NCBI RefSeq assembly: GCF_004342905.1
Contig: NZ_SMAN01000009.1
Span: forward strand, 31,257 to 95,256
Origin: Melghiribacillus thermohalophilus
GTDB lineage: Bacteria; Bacillota; Bacilli; Bacillales; Alkalibacillaceae
DNA length: 64,000 nt
Direction: 5' to 3'
In this document: in pieces, positions 16,854-25,834 of the stretch
How the letters are laid out: each line of letters begins with the position of its first letter
How positions within the stretch are numbered: position 1 is the stretch's first letter
The notes under the pieces: model-generated
Databases searched by the model: none
Told to the model about the DNA's origin: nothing
What the model saw: the letters and a program-made list of their open reading frames with translations, nothing else
Translations under genes and position numbers: made by a program

Positions 16854-18047
16854 TTACCTTCTCCTGCAGTGCGGGGATGTGTTGGATGAACAGGATAAAA
16901 GAAACTTTATAAGTGTTTTGTCTCCATCGAATGCCTGTTCCAGAGTTTTGAAAAACGTAAAGTTCCGGACTTTCCGGAATCTATCCGGACCGATTTGATC
17001 GAAATAGCCGCACTTGCACAAAAGATGGAGATATTCTTCAACGGGGGTGGGACTCCGAAGCACAAATGGAAGATCAGTAGAAAAGGAGTTATGTCGGTTC
17101 ATGACATGAGAAAGTTGTTTAATAGAAAAGACGCTTCCCACTGGCATAGGATGAAGGAATAAAAGAACTATTTTACTTTGCCAGATATACGGAGGAGGTT
17201 TGATATAAAAATGATGGGGGGTAGGCAGGTGAATGGCCGATGGGAGATGCTGAGGGTGATATCCCAGCTGATAAAGCCATTGTCTGAATTCATGGTCATC
17301 ATGGCTAAAAAATCTGGAACGATAAGTTCTGAATTTAATTTTTTCGTTTAGCCACGAGGAATAAATCCATGAATCCGGCTGACGCTCAACCTGAAAAAGA
17401 TGAGAAAATGATATCCGGGACAAGGGATATCGGCGGAGAGTGCCATAGAATGATGATTTGACGGGGTAAGGCTGCTGAAGCATAAGGATTGCCTTGTCTT
17501 CAGGATTATAAAAATATAAAACTGGTGGAAAACGTGCATCCCACTCGTAAAAGAAAAAGCGTTCATAGTGGGTTAAGTTTATTTTCGATGCTTTGGAAGT
17601 AGCTCTCCTCTTTTTCCCGGAAATCCAGATTGGCGTAATACCCATACGCTGATAGGATCTCGTCCGTTTGATAAGCATTTCCCGGGAAATCGATGAACAT
17701 TGGTACTCCAGGGCAAACCATCTGTTTCTCCATTTAACTAAAATATCGGCTCTCTGTTGAATACGTGGCAGATAATATTCGAGAACTGCCGGGATATCCT
17801 GCTCCATTAACCAGTTCATCAAATCTATTTTTCCCTGTCTATGCTTCTCTCCCTCCCCTTTTCGTTCTGTGCAGGCACTATTTTGAAAATGGGCGAAGTG
17901 GGGAATCACCTGATCACCGGCACGGATATACACGTTCTCCTGACAGACAGGACAAAAAAAGCTCCGCGACTTCAATCTTTTAATCTCTTCCCGGGAATAC
18001 CTGTACAAAACCACAGGTTTCCCCTGATCATCGTAAGCCGTTAACAT
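16854..18047 (-). CDS. coiA: Competence protein CoiA
   Basis: 397 residues, close to the B. subtilis length. An N-terminal zinc-finger-like region (F-F-C-P-V-C near 31-36, with H-F-A-H near 51) is followed by a nuclease-like domain with H-R-Q-G-K near 69, E-Y-Y-L-P-R-I-Q-R-A-D-I near 88 and L-E-Y-Q-C-S near 111 (the D...E-x-Q signature of PD-(D/E)xK nucleases). CoiA is induced by ComK and promotes recombination during transformation. RBS AAAGGAGGG. Downstream of cls here; in B. subtilis mecA directly precedes it. Confidence 0.88.
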   Translation of the reverse strand: MLTAYDDQGKPVVLYRYSREEIKRLKSRSFFCPVCQENVYIRAGDQVIPHFAHFQNSACTERKGEGEKHRQGKIDLMNWLMEQDIPAVLEYYLPRIQQRADILVKWRNRWFALEYQCSSISREMLIKRTRSYQRMGITPIWISGKKRRATSKASKINLTHYERFFFYEWDARFPPVLYFYNPEDKAILMLQQPYPVKSSFYGTLRRYPLSRISFSHLFQVERQPDSWIYSSWLNEKIKFRTYRSRFFSHDDHEFRQWLYQLGYHPQHLPSAIHLPTPHHFYIKPPPYIWQSKIVLLFLHPMPVGSVFSIKQLSHVMNRHNSFSTDLPFVLRSPTPVEEYLHLLCKCGYFDQIGPDRFRKVRNFTFFKTLEQAFDGDKTLIKFLLSCSSNTSPHCRRR

Positions 18048-18228
18048 CTAAACCCTCCTTTTTGTGTGATCCACTCTACATTCTTTCATTCCTGCTCCTG
18101 AAAACACAGACTTATCCTGCTCGAAGCCTCTCGCATATTTCAGCATGAAAAGCCTGTTTGCTCATGAATATCGAACGAATGACGGGGAGGGAAGACCTCC
18201 CGAACAAAGATGAAATGCACTTAAACAA

Positions 18229-19740
18229 TCAAAGGAGTGGGGAGAGGAGTCGGCAGGTGGATTCCAGAAGACGTTTATAGACTGGACGCCTTCTGAAATT
18301 CCGGAGGTGTATGAGGTTGGACTTTTTAAGGTCTGCTTTAAAATCGTCCACCAGCTTTTTCATGCTGCCGGTTTTATACAAAAAGGCATTCACTTCAAAA
18401 TTCAAATGAAAACTTCTCATATCCATATTGGCTGTACCGATTGATGCTAGCTCCTCATCAACAATAATGATTTTGCTGTGCATAAACCCTTCTTTATACT
18501 CATATATGTTCACACCTGCTTCCAACAGTTCTAAAAAATATGATCGGGAAGCATAAAAAACAATTCGTTTATCCGGACGGTTTGGAACTAACAGCCGGAC
18601 ATCCAGGCCGCTTAGAGCAGCAACTTTCAAAGCGGTCAAAATATCTTCGTCCGGGATAAAATACGGTGATGCAATCCAGATGGAATGTCTGGCAGAAACA
18701 ATCATCGAAAAAAACACGTTTTTAATCACTTCCCAGCGCCCATCAGGTCCGCCTGCTATCAGCTGTACTCCCCCTTCCCGCCGGATATCTGATAACTCCG
18801 GGGATAAATAGGACTGTTTTATCATCTGCTTTCCTGTCATGTAATACCAGTCCCGCAAAAAAATTAATTGAAGGCTCCGTACAGCTTCACCTCTTAAATA
18901 TAAATGGGTATCCCTCCATTTTCCATAATATGGATTCCGTCCCAGATACTCATCGCCGATATTTAAACCGCCGACAAATCCTACTTTGCCATCAATGACG
19001 ACGATTTTCCGATGGTTGCGAAAATTAATTTTGTTGTTTAAGAATGGCGCCTTTACAGGTGAAAAAGGAATGAATTCGATCCCTGATTCCAGTATTTCCT
19101 GTTTATAATTTTTCGATAGTTTCCAGCTTCCGACGGCATCATATAGAAAACGGACCTCTACCCCTTCTTTCGCTTTCTGAATGAGCAGGTTCTTCAGTTC
19201 ATTTCCTATTCTGTCATCCCGGACAATGTAAAATTCCAGATGTATATGATGACGTGCTCCCTTAATGGCATCGAATATGGCAGAAAAAGTTTCCTTGCCA
19301 TTGGTTAAAATTTTAGACTCCGTATCAAAGGAAATCGGGGAACTCCCCATTTTCTGCGCGAGGTTCAAAAGCAGTTTTTGATGTTCCCCCATTTTTGACC
19401 ATATTTCCTCATGAATGGAACGGTTTCCCTCAACTTTACGAAACGCCTGCTCATCCAGTGCAGCTTTTTCCGCAAACATTTTCCGTTTACGATAGTTTTG
19501 TCCAAAAAACAAATAAAAGAAAAAGCCTACTACCGGGAAGGCAGCGAGTACGATAATCCAGTTCAGCGTCTGTCTGGGATTACGATTTTCCATAAAAATA
19601 ATAAATCCTATGAGGATGGCAGATACCGTCATAAAAAGAGAAAAAAATGTCAAAAACCAGCTGGCCCAGTAATCATCCGTTATGTATAACACAGATAGTA
19701 AGATGCCAATAAACAATAAAATTTGTATACGTTTTACCAT
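18229..19740 (-). CDS. cls: Cardiolipin synthase (phospholipase D superfamily)
   Basis: 503 residues. I take ATG 19740, 8 nt after AGGCAGG; an upstream in-frame GTG is possible. Two N-terminal membrane helices (about 5-60), then two HKD phospholipase D motifs: H-R-K-I-V-V-I-D-G near 235 and H-S-K-I-I-I-V-D near 415. It joins two phosphatidylglycerol molecules to cardiolipin at the inner membrane face. It is placed between mecA and coiA, a position I associate with other Bacillaceae but not B. subtilis. A long intervening terminator separates it from mecA. Confidence 0.94.
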   Translation of the reverse strand: MVKRIQILLFIGILLSVLYITDDYWASWFLTFFSLFMTVSAILIGFIIFMENRNPRQTLNWIIVLAAFPVVGFFFYLFFGQNYRKRKMFAEKAALDEQAFRKVEGNRSIHEEIWSKMGEHQKLLLNLAQKMGSSPISFDTESKILTNGKETFSAIFDAIKGARHHIHLEFYIVRDDRIGNELKNLLIQKAKEGVEVRFLYDAVGSWKLSKNYKQEILESGIEFIPFSPVKAPFLNNKINFRNHRKIVVIDGKVGFVGGLNIGDEYLGRNPYYGKWRDTHLYLRGEAVRSLQLIFLRDWYYMTGKQMIKQSYLSPELSDIRREGGVQLIAGGPDGRWEVIKNVFFSMIVSARHSIWIASPYFIPDEDILTALKVAALSGLDVRLLVPNRPDKRIVFYASRSYFLELLEAGVNIYEYKEGFMHSKIIIVDEELASIGTANMDMRSFHLNFEVNAFLYKTGSMKKLVDDFKADLKKSNLIHLRNFRRRPVYKRLLESTCRLLSPLL

Positions 19741-19831
19741 TTTTATGACCTGCCTCACTTCTGTTCTTTTTCTACATTTCTTTACGTCATGGTATGGTCA
19801 TTTGTTTCACATGTCCTTTTGATTTCACTGG

Positions 19832-19862
19832 AAAACCCTTGCTTCTGACACAGCAAGGGTTT
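19832..19862. terminator. Terminator of mecA
   Basis: 10-bp perfect stem AACCCTTGCT / AGCAAGGGTT with an 8-nt loop. On the minus strand it is followed by TTTTCC, directly after mecA. Confidence 0.8.
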
Positions 19863-19898
19863 GATCAGTCATATTTCCATATACCTGCCTGCTAACTT

Positions 19899-20582
19899 TT
19901 ATTGAAAATAATGTTTGATTTGTTCCAGTGCATGATCAGCAAAAATAATCTTTCCATATTCCTGCAGCCGGAATATGGTGATTCCCGTTTCTTCCCCAAA
20001 CTCAAGAACAAGGCTCAAAATATTTTCCTGTTCCTCATCATCCATATTCTCATCATCAAATTGAATACACAAATAATAGGAATCTTCAAAGTGGAACAAA
20101 CGATCCTGGAATGGATAATTTGATTCGACCGAATGACTGAGCTGGATGGCATCTTCAATATCTTCAAATCGGACAATAAAGGAAAGTTCATTTTCCAGGT
20201 CCGGATGCATATCCACTTGTTCTTCGGTATCTTTTTTGCTCTGGAACTTTTGTTCAAGAAGCGCTTCGATCTTATCATCCACAGGCATTTCAATGGTTTT
20301 GCCATCTTCCTGAGGCAATTCCAGCTTTTGTCCGTCTTTGGACATCTGAGCTTTTGTAACTACAATTTCCAGCCCTTTATCCAGAGCTTGTACTTGTATC
20401 CAGAGTGGCCCATCTATTGTAAAATCCTCTTGATCATTCACTTCATCCATCATTTCCCAGAAAAGCTGCTCGCTTTTTTCCCGATTGTACCAGATTTCAT
20501 CCCGATCAAAGCCCCGATCTTCTATATCCATATAGGATATATAAAACTTCAGGGTATTCTCGTTTATACGCTCGATTTCCAT
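19899..20582 (-). CDS. mecA: Adaptor protein MecA
   Basis: 227 residues from the ATG behind AAGGGAGAGG; the longer frame to 20648 has no site. N-terminal domain starts M-E-I-E-R-I-N-E-N-T-L-K-F, which binds substrates such as ComK and ComS; a charged Glu/Asp linker (about 85-125) follows; the C-terminal domain (about 130-227) binds ClpC. MecA stimulates assembly of the ClpC hexamer and delivers ComK for ClpCP degradation, holding back competence. Both domains are complete. Confidence 0.95.
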   Translation of the reverse strand: MEIERINENTLKFYISYMDIEDRGFDRDEIWYNREKSEQLFWEMMDEVNDQEDFTIDGPLWIQVQALDKGLEIVVTKAQMSKDGQKLELPQEDGKTIEMPVDDKIEALLEQKFQSKKDTEEQVDMHPDLENELSFIVRFEDIEDAIQLSHSVESNYPFQDRLFHFEDSYYLCIQFDDENMDDEEQENILSLVLEFGEETGITIFRLQEYGKIIFADHALEQIKHYFQ

Positions 20583-20833
20583 ACTTACCTCTCCCTTCTT
20601 TAAGGTAATAATGGGAAGGAAAATATATCTGTAACACCTGATTACCATCTCCTATAATCATACAATTCACCAATCACCTCATGAACTCCTTCATCGGATG
20701 AGCACAGAAAAAATATTTATTTCATTATTATACTCGATTATGCAACTGTTCTTATTTATATTTTATGATATTTTTTCGAATATTGAAAATAGAAACGCTT
20801 CGTTTAATAAAAATCAGCAATAGCCGCTTCACC

Positions 20834-20862
20834 TTGACAGGATTCATTCAATCCTCTATATT
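20834..20862 (+). promoter_or_regulatory. Promoter of yjbE
   Basis: TTGACA (20834) and TATATT (20857) with exactly 17 bp between them, about 97 bp before the yjbE start. The remaining intergenic sequence (20583-20958) shows no gene or recognisable riboswitch. Confidence 0.75.
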
Positions 20863-20958
20863 TGATTAGGTCCATTATTGCTTATCATAAGTTTGGTAAC
20901 ACATTTTACATGATTTTGTTCCATTTGTCACGAGGTATATGCTGGGAGGTTTAACAGG

Positions 20959-21633
20959 TTGGAGTTCTTGGATATTGAAATGCTCAAATCGATTTTAATC
21001 ATTATCGGTATTGATTTAGTTCTTGGCGGAGATAATGCCATTGTCATTGCTCTTGCAAGCCGAAATTTACCAAAACACCAGAGAAATAAAGCAATCCTGT
21101 GGGGAACTGGACTGGCCATTGCGGTTCGGGTGCTGTTAACTGCTGTAGCACTTTACCTTTTAAATATTCCGTACTTAAAGTTTGTCGGGGGTTTTCTGCT
21201 GATCTATATCGCCATCAAACTCCTGACCGACAAAGAAGATGAAATAGAAATCGAGGCACAGGACAACCTGTTTTCTGCAATCAAAACCATCGTGTTTGCT
21301 GATATTGTCATGGGTTTTGACAATGTTCTTGCCATTGCAGGTGCATCACACGGAAATATCTGGCTTGTTATTTTTGGACTTCTGGTTTCGGTTCCTGTGA
21401 TTATCTGGGGAAGTAAGCTGATTCTTTCCTTTATGGAACGTTTCCCGGTTACGGTTTACATCGGTGCAGGAATTCTCGCCTATACGGCTGCTGAAATGAT
21501 TCTTGGCGAAAAACGCCTGGCTCCTTTTTTTGAGGAATATCACTTCTTGCACTTCCTGTTACCAATAAGCATCATCTTATTTGTGATTGTCTACGGGTAC
21601 CTCGCAAACAAAAAGCAGGGCAGAACAGTGTGA
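20959..21633 (+). CDS. yjbE: TerC-family membrane protein YjbE
   Basis: 224 residues with about seven membrane helices. Acidic residues sit within helices as in TerC: V-L-G-G-D-N-A near 19-25 and M-G-F-D-N-V near 116-121. It begins with TTG (M-E-F-L-D) 8 nt after GGGAGG; no ATG lies at comparable distance. TerC proteins in bacilli act as Mn2+ exporters and help metallate secreted enzymes such as exoenzymes and LTA synthase. The gene is followed by a bidirectional terminator and the converging spxA. Confidence 0.9.
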   Translation: MEFLDIEMLKSILIIIGIDLVLGGDNAIVIALASRNLPKHQRNKAILWGTGLAIAVRVLLTAVALYLLNIPYLKFVGGFLLIYIAIKLLTDKEDEIEIEAQDNLFSAIKTIVFADIVMGFDNVLAIAGASHGNIWLVIFGLLVSVPVIIWGSKLILSFMERFPVTVYIGAGILAYTAAEMILGEKRLAPFFEEYHFLHFLLPISIILFVIVYGYLANKKQGRTV

Positions 21634-21687
21634 TTTTGATTCGATTTCTCCTGTTTAGCATCAGGCCCCTATGACATCAAATAAATG

Positions 21688-21719
21688 AAACCCTTGCAGC
21701 TTTATTCTGCAAGGGTTTT
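21688..21719. terminator. Bidirectional terminator between yjbE and spxA
   Basis: AACCCTTGCAG / CTGCAAGGGTT, 11-bp perfect stem with a 7-nt loop and T/A runs on both sides. Confidence 0.85.
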
Positions 21720-21736
21720 GCTTGTTAAATCAAGAT

Positions 21737-22132
21737 TTAATTGACAAGCCGCTGTGCTTCACGAAGCTGAAATGTACGTACAGTTCTAGGCAGGAAACGA
21801 CGAATTTCATCCTCATTATATCCTACCTGCAAACGCTTTTCGTCAAGGATAATGGGCCGGCGCAATAAACCAGGATTGTCCTGTATCAAACGGATTAAAT
21901 CCTTTAACGGCAGCTGATCTAAATTGACATGAAGCTTTTGAAAAGCTTTTGAACGTGTAGATATAATCTCATCGGTCCCGTCTTCGGTCATCCGTAAAAT
22001 ACCCTTCACTTCATCTACCGTAAGCGGTTCAGAAAAAATATTTCTTTCCTTATAGGCTATGTTATGTTCTTCCAGCCATGCTTTTGCTTTACGGCATGAT
22101 GTACAGCTTGGTGAAGTAAATAAGGTAACCAT
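21737..22132 (-). CDS. spxA: Transcriptional regulator Spx
   Basis: 131 residues, same length and nearly the same sequence as B. subtilis SpxA. Start at ATG 22132, 10 nt after AAAGGAG, because an in-frame GTG at 22141 abuts the site. ArsC-like thioredoxin fold with the redox switch C-T-S-C (Cys10, Cys13), R-M-T-E-D-G-T-D near 47, and [10 protein letters not shown] near 92. Binds the C-terminal domain of RNA polymerase alpha and switches transcription under disulfide stress; degraded by ClpXP with SpxH. The C-terminal L-V-N resembles the L-A-N tail recognised by ClpX. Confidence 0.98.
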   Translation of the reverse strand: MVTLFTSPSCTSCRKAKAWLEEHNIAYKERNIFSEPLTVDEVKGILRMTEDGTDEIISTRSKAFQKLHVNLDQLPLKDLIRLIQDNPGLLRRPIILDEKRLQVGYNEDEIRRFLPRTVRTFQLREAQRLVN

Positions 22133-22199
22133 ATGCTTCACACTCCTTTAACAAGGAAAAATTTATCCAAACAACCAGTTGATTTTAACACATATCAAA

Positions 22200-22240
22200 T
22201 TAAAATTACTCTAATTTTAAACCTTATTTATAGTATACTA
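22200..22240 (-). promoter_or_regulatory. Inverted-repeat region upstream of spxA (putative operator/promoter)
   Basis: TTAAAATTA-CTC-TAATTTTAA (22200-22220) is a perfect 9-3-9 palindrome, and TAGTATACTA (22231-22240) a second 10-bp palindrome containing a TATACT -10-like element on the minus strand. In B. subtilis the spxA P3 promoter is repressed by PerR and YodB at AT-rich palindromes. The palindromes here do not fit the PerR box (7-1-7) exactly, so the regulator is unassigned. Confidence 0.45.
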
Positions 22241-22302
22241 CATTTCCGAGTAAAACGTAAGGTGTTATATGAAATCTTTAACATTTATCCGCAAAAAATC
22301 AT

Positions 22303-22340
22303 ATGAAAAGGACTGACCCTTTTCCATATGGAGTCAGTCC
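22303..22340 (-). terminator. Terminator after yjbC
   Basis: Stem GGACTGAC (22310-22317) with GTCAGTCC (22333-22340), then TTTTCATATG on the minus strand. It separates yjbC from a spxA promoter. Confidence 0.7.
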
Positions 22341-22354
22341 AAGGATGGCACATG

Positions 22355-22948
22355 TTATTTAATATCTTCCGTTTCACGTATATCTTCAAAAATATTTTCT
22401 TCACGATTTTCGTCAAAGGTAAGAACTTCATCAGTTGGTTGAAATGATTGTCCGTAAATTTCTTCATCTTTATAAGTATGAATATGTTCATACATTTTTT
22501 TCATCTTTTCATAAATCGCTTCTTCGGATTCATCCTGTGGGGACCAGTACAGAATTTCCATCTGATTTATTTCATTTGTAGCGAGTGATCTGCGTTTGTA
22601 CCCAATCGATTGAGCGTGTTTAAAACCTTCCCGCTGATAGAAGCGGAGTCTTTTTTCCGTATCTGTGTCATCGTAGTCCACTGGTTCTACTTCCAAAATA
22701 ATCGGTTTTCCCTTTTCTTTTAATTTCTTCATTAATTTGTGCCCAATTCCCTGTCCCCTCGCTTCTTTAGAAACGTATACATAGTCAATAAAAATAAACG
22801 TATCAAATTCAGCATACATTAAAACATGATATTTGCCTTCATCCTTATGATAGACGTCTCCTTTTTCCTGAAGCAAAGTCTCCATATGTTCCTTTGATTT
22901 CATTTCCTCGACTGGAAAATACTGATTCAACTTTTCATACCAATTCAT
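22355..22948 (-). CDS. yjbC: GNAT-family N-acetyltransferase YjbC
   Basis: 197 residues; GNAT fold in the first 140 with the acetyl-CoA motif A-R-G-Q-G-I-G-H-K-L near 63-72. The C-terminal 55 residues are acidic and probably flexible (E-E-A-I-Y...E-D-I-R-E-T-E-D-I-K). B. subtilis yjbC is co-transcribed with spxA and is induced by salt, phosphate or ethanol stress. Its substrate is unknown. Here a terminator-like hairpin separates it from spxA, so spxA probably also has its own promoter. Confidence 0.88.
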   Translation of the reverse strand: MNWYEKLNQYFPVEEMKSKEHMETLLQEKGDVYHKDEGKYHVLMYAEFDTFIFIDYVYVSKEARGQGIGHKLMKKLKEKGKPIILEVEPVDYDDTDTEKRLRFYQREGFKHAQSIGYKRRSLATNEINQMEILYWSPQDESEEAIYEKMKKMYEHIHTYKDEEIYGQSFQPTDEVLTFDENREENIFEDIRETEDIK

Positions 22949-23108
22949 TGATTTGCAATCTACTCCTTATTTTTTGATTCGTTTCCCATTATAACGAAAG
23001 TTTGACCATATGTTAAATCTGGTCAAATCTTCGTTATATAAAATACCCACTTTCAAAAAAGCTAAACATCATCTACAATAGTATATAAATGAGGATGGAG
23101 GGAAAAAT

Positions 23109-23291
23109 ATGAAGCTTTTTTTAATGGATTTTTTTCTCTTCGCTATATTGATTGTGGGGCTCACAGCTTTTCTGGCTGTAATACCGCAAAAAATTGGTGA
23201 AAGCGTATTTGGCCGAAAGCAAAAGCATCAATATCCTGATTACACAAAAAAATTTCAGAAAAACTGGCCGAAACAAATCCGTGAAAAGTAG
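23109..23291 (+). CDS. Small membrane protein of unknown function
   Basis: 60 residues; one N-terminal hydrophobic helix (about 4-26), then a basic, Gln/Lys-rich soluble tail (R-K-Q-K-H-Q-Y-P-D-Y). Strong GGAGGGAAAAAT site before the ATG. No homologue comes to mind. It is convergent with the DUF4015 gene and lies alone between terminators, hence a small independent transcript. Confidence 0.6.
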   Translation: MKLFLMDFFLFAILIVGLTAFLAVIPQKIGESVFGRKQKHQYPDYTKKFQKNWPKQIREK

Positions 23292-23427
23292 GATTCCTTG
23301 TGACAATCTATTATGTTAGACTGCGGAAATAACGCGCATTTTGTTTAGAACAGCGGAAGAATAATGCAGCGAATCTCTTGCGGTCTGTAGTACCTGGCAG
23401 GCCAGCAGTTACGATGCCTCTTTTTAA

Positions 23428-23472
23428 AAAAAGCTATCTTACGGACATTTGCCCTGAAAGATAGCTTTTTCT
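23428..23472. terminator. Bidirectional terminator between the small membrane gene and the DUF4015 gene
   Basis: 13-bp perfect stem AAAAAGCTATCTT / AAGATAGCTTTTT with a 17-nt loop. Confidence 0.85.
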
Positions 23473-23475
23473 TCA

Positions 23476-24699
23476 TTAATCAAGCGGAGTATAATCCACA
23501 TTCGGAGTATATTTATTGGCTGGGTTCCAGATTAAAAATTCCTCGATTCCATTTTCATTTAATGCCCGAATTTGAGCTTCCACTTCTTTTTTTCCATATT
23601 GAGTAACCGGTTCGTTATGATATAGCCACGGTGCTTCAAAATCCTGTATCCACGGTCGGGAAACAGGCGGTGGATCTAATTCGCCAAGACGTCCATTTTC
23701 CACTTTTGCATATTCGGTTACCAGTTTGTACGGCTGTTTATCAGGAAAAGATATACCAAAATATGACGTCCAGTGGCTCGGATAAATCATGGAAGAGATC
23801 ACATCGACATGTGAAGCTATCTTAGTAAAGTTTTGACCGATGCCCGGTGCTTCTGGAATAGTTGCTGAATAACCGAATATATCTACGGATAAATCCACGT
23901 CATATGGTTCAAGCTTCTCTTTTGCATATGCAACAAAATCGGTTACAGCTTGTACCCGTTTTTGTACATTGTCCATATCTAAATCTTTGTAGTCGCCTTC
24001 GGAATAGCTAAGGATTTTATCCCTTTTTTCAAACCCTTCCGGAAATCGTACATAGTCAAACTGTATATCTTTAAAACCTAATTCGGCCGCCATAATGGCA
24101 ATATCCACATTGTAATCCCATACATCCTTTATGAATGGGTTCACAAAAGCTTCTCCCCTGTTGTTTTTCCATACCGTTCCATTTTCTTTAAATGACCATT
24201 CCGGCTTCTGTTGGGCCAGCCAGGTATCTTTAAACACTACAATTCGGGCAATGGGATAAATTCCTTCTTTTTCAAGACGCTTTAGCAATGCCCGTGGATC
24301 ATCGATATAGTTTGCCCCAATATCATGAAAAGGAGAATCTTTATCTGGTTTAAAGGTTAAATTTCCGTGATCTTCTTTGATATCAATGACCATGGCATTT
24401 AAGTCCGTTTCATTTACGAGTTGAATTAACTCTTCGAAACGCTGTGTGCCAGCTGTGGGGCCTGTTACATAAATCCCTCTGACGGCATCCGGGTATTCGA
24501 ATTTAAGCCCCGAATCAAATACAAACCTTGGAACTGGATCAGGCAGCACCAGTTTTTGAATTCCAAGCTGATGCATCGCATGATGTCTGGACATATATTT
24601 TTGCTTCTGATCCGCATAAGAAAGCCTGTGAATGTCTGGTATAAGGAGCAATAATGCAAAAATGAGCGGTAACATAGAATGGATGTGTTTTCTCTTCAA
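23476..24699 (-). CDS. Secreted putative glycoside hydrolase (DUF4015 family)
   Basis: 407 residues. N-terminal signal peptide (K-R-K-H-I-H-S-M-L-P-L-I-F-A-L-L-L-L) with possible cleavage around residue 29. From about 70 it shows the DUF4015 TIM-barrel segment starting V-R-G-I-Y-V-T-G, with A-M-V-I-D-I-K-E-D near 104-112, F-D-Y-V-R-F-P near 212-218 and S-M-I-Y-P-S-H near 300-306, typical of this GH13-like family that may act on exopolysaccharide or peptidoglycan. Start is TTG behind GGGGG about 9 nt upstream. Located after oppF, separated by a terminator. Substrate unknown. Confidence 0.82.
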   Translation of the reverse strand: MKRKHIHSMLPLIFALLLLIPDIHRLSYADQKQKYMSRHHAMHQLGIQKLVLPDPVPRFVFDSGLKFEYPDAVRGIYVTGPTAGTQRFEELIQLVNETDLNAMVIDIKEDHGNLTFKPDKDSPFHDIGANYIDDPRALLKRLEKEGIYPIARIVVFKDTWLAQQKPEWSFKENGTVWKNNRGEAFVNPFIKDVWDYNVDIAIMAAELGFKDIQFDYVRFPEGFEKRDKILSYSEGDYKDLDMDNVQKRVQAVTDFVAYAKEKLEPYDVDLSVDIFGYSATIPEAPGIGQNFTKIASHVDVISSMIYPSHWTSYFGISFPDKQPYKLVTEYAKVENGRLGELDPPPVSRPWIQDFEAPWLYHNEPVTQYGKKEVEAQIRALNENGIEEFLIWNPANKYTPNVDYTPLD

Positions 24700-24839
24700 G
24701 CTGGTTAACCCCCGTATTTTTTATTTTTATTTTCTTATTTATCATTATAGTAAAAATTTGTAGAAAATTGGGAGGTAATTTTTAAAATTTCTTATTCATA
24801 TCCTATGCAATCTGTCACCTGATTTTTGATGTTTCAGCA

Positions 24840-24886
24840 AAAAAAATATAAAATTCCCCGGCCATATGATGACAGCTGGGGAATTT
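24840..24886 (-). terminator. Terminator of the opp operon
   Basis: AAATTCCCC (24851-24859) pairs with GGGGAATTT (24878-24886). The minus strand continues into a run of T (TATATTTTTTTT). It lies 13 bp after the oppF stop. Confidence 0.85.
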
Positions 24887-24898
24887 ATAGATAATGGT

Positions 24899-25834
24899 TT
24901 ATTTATTTTCCATTTCTGCTTTATACTGTTCAAATTCTTTCGTTGTACATAGCACCCAGTGACCTGATTTAATTTCTCGAAATTCGGGTTCTTCACTCGT
25001 ATCATGCATGGAAGGGTCATATGGTACCCTTTTGCGATTTCGTTCGTAATCCGGATCTGGCAGAGGAATTGCTGATAACAGTGATTTTGTATAAGGGTGA
25101 ATCGGATTTTTATACAATTCGTCGCTATCTGCCAGTTCCACCATTTTCCCAAAGTACATAACTCCGATCCGGTCACTGATATATTTAACCATGGAGAGGT
25201 CATGGGCAATAAACAAATAGGTTAAACCGCGGTCGTTCTGAAGCTTTTTCAGCAAGTTCACTACCTGGGCCTGAATGGATACATCTAGAGCAGAAATAGG
25301 TTCGTCGGCAATAATAAATTCTGGTTCAACCGCAAGGGCGCGGGCGATTCCAATACGCTGACGCTGACCACCGCTGAATTCGTGAGGATAACGGTTAGCA
25401 TGCTCTTTATTTAGTCCGACAGTCTCAAGCAGTTCGTGTACCCTTTCCGTCCGTTCTTTATCGTTTTTAGCAAGTCCATGAATATCAATGCCCTCAGCAA
25501 TGATATCCTTGACAGTCATACGCGGATTCAATGATGCGTATGGGTCCTGGAAAATCATCTGCATTTTACGGTTAAATTTCTTCAGTTCTTTACGGGATTT
25601 TTTGGCATGAACGTTTTCACCGTTAAACCAGACTTCACCATCAGTTGCATCATAAAGACGGATAATCGTACGCCCGGTTGTGGATTTACCGCATCCGGAC
25701 TCTCCAACAAGCCCAAAGGTTTCTCCTTTGTAAATATCAAAGGTTAAGCCGTCAACCGCCTTGACCACACTATGCCGGCCAGATTTAAAATATTGTTTTA
25801 GGTTCTTGACTTCAAGCAATTTTTCTCGGCTCAT
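24899..25834 (-). CDS. oppF: Oligopeptide ABC transporter ATP-binding protein OppF
   Basis: 311 residues. Walker A G-E-S-G-C-G-K-S-T near 40-48, signature H-E-F-S-G-G-Q-R-Q-R near 150, Walker B near F-I-I-A-D-E-P, and the OppF-type oligopeptide C-terminal region ending with G-H-W-V-L-C. One of the two ATPases that energise oligopeptide uptake (used in nutrient and signalling-peptide import). Its ATG overlaps the oppD TGA by four bases, so translation is coupled. Confidence 0.96.
   Translation of the reverse strand: MSREKLLEVKNLKQYFKSGRHSVVKAVDGLTFDIYKGETFGLVGESGCGKSTTGRTIIRLYDATDGEVWFNGENVHAKKSRKELKKFNRKMQMIFQDPYASLNPRMTVKDIIAEGIDIHGLAKNDKERTERVHELLETVGLNKEHANRYPHEFSGGQRQRIGIARALAVEPEFIIADEPISALDVSIQAQVVNLLKKLQNDRGLTYLFIAHDLSMVKYISDRIGVMYFGKMVELADSDELYKNPIHPYTKSLLSAIPLPDPDYERNRKRVPYDPSMHDTSEEPEFREIKSGHWVLCTTKEFEQYKAEMENK

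Noticed and set aside
20583..20958. yybP-ykoY Mn2+ riboswitch upstream of yjbE
   Set aside because: No conserved yybP-ykoY core was found; only a standard promoter is visible.
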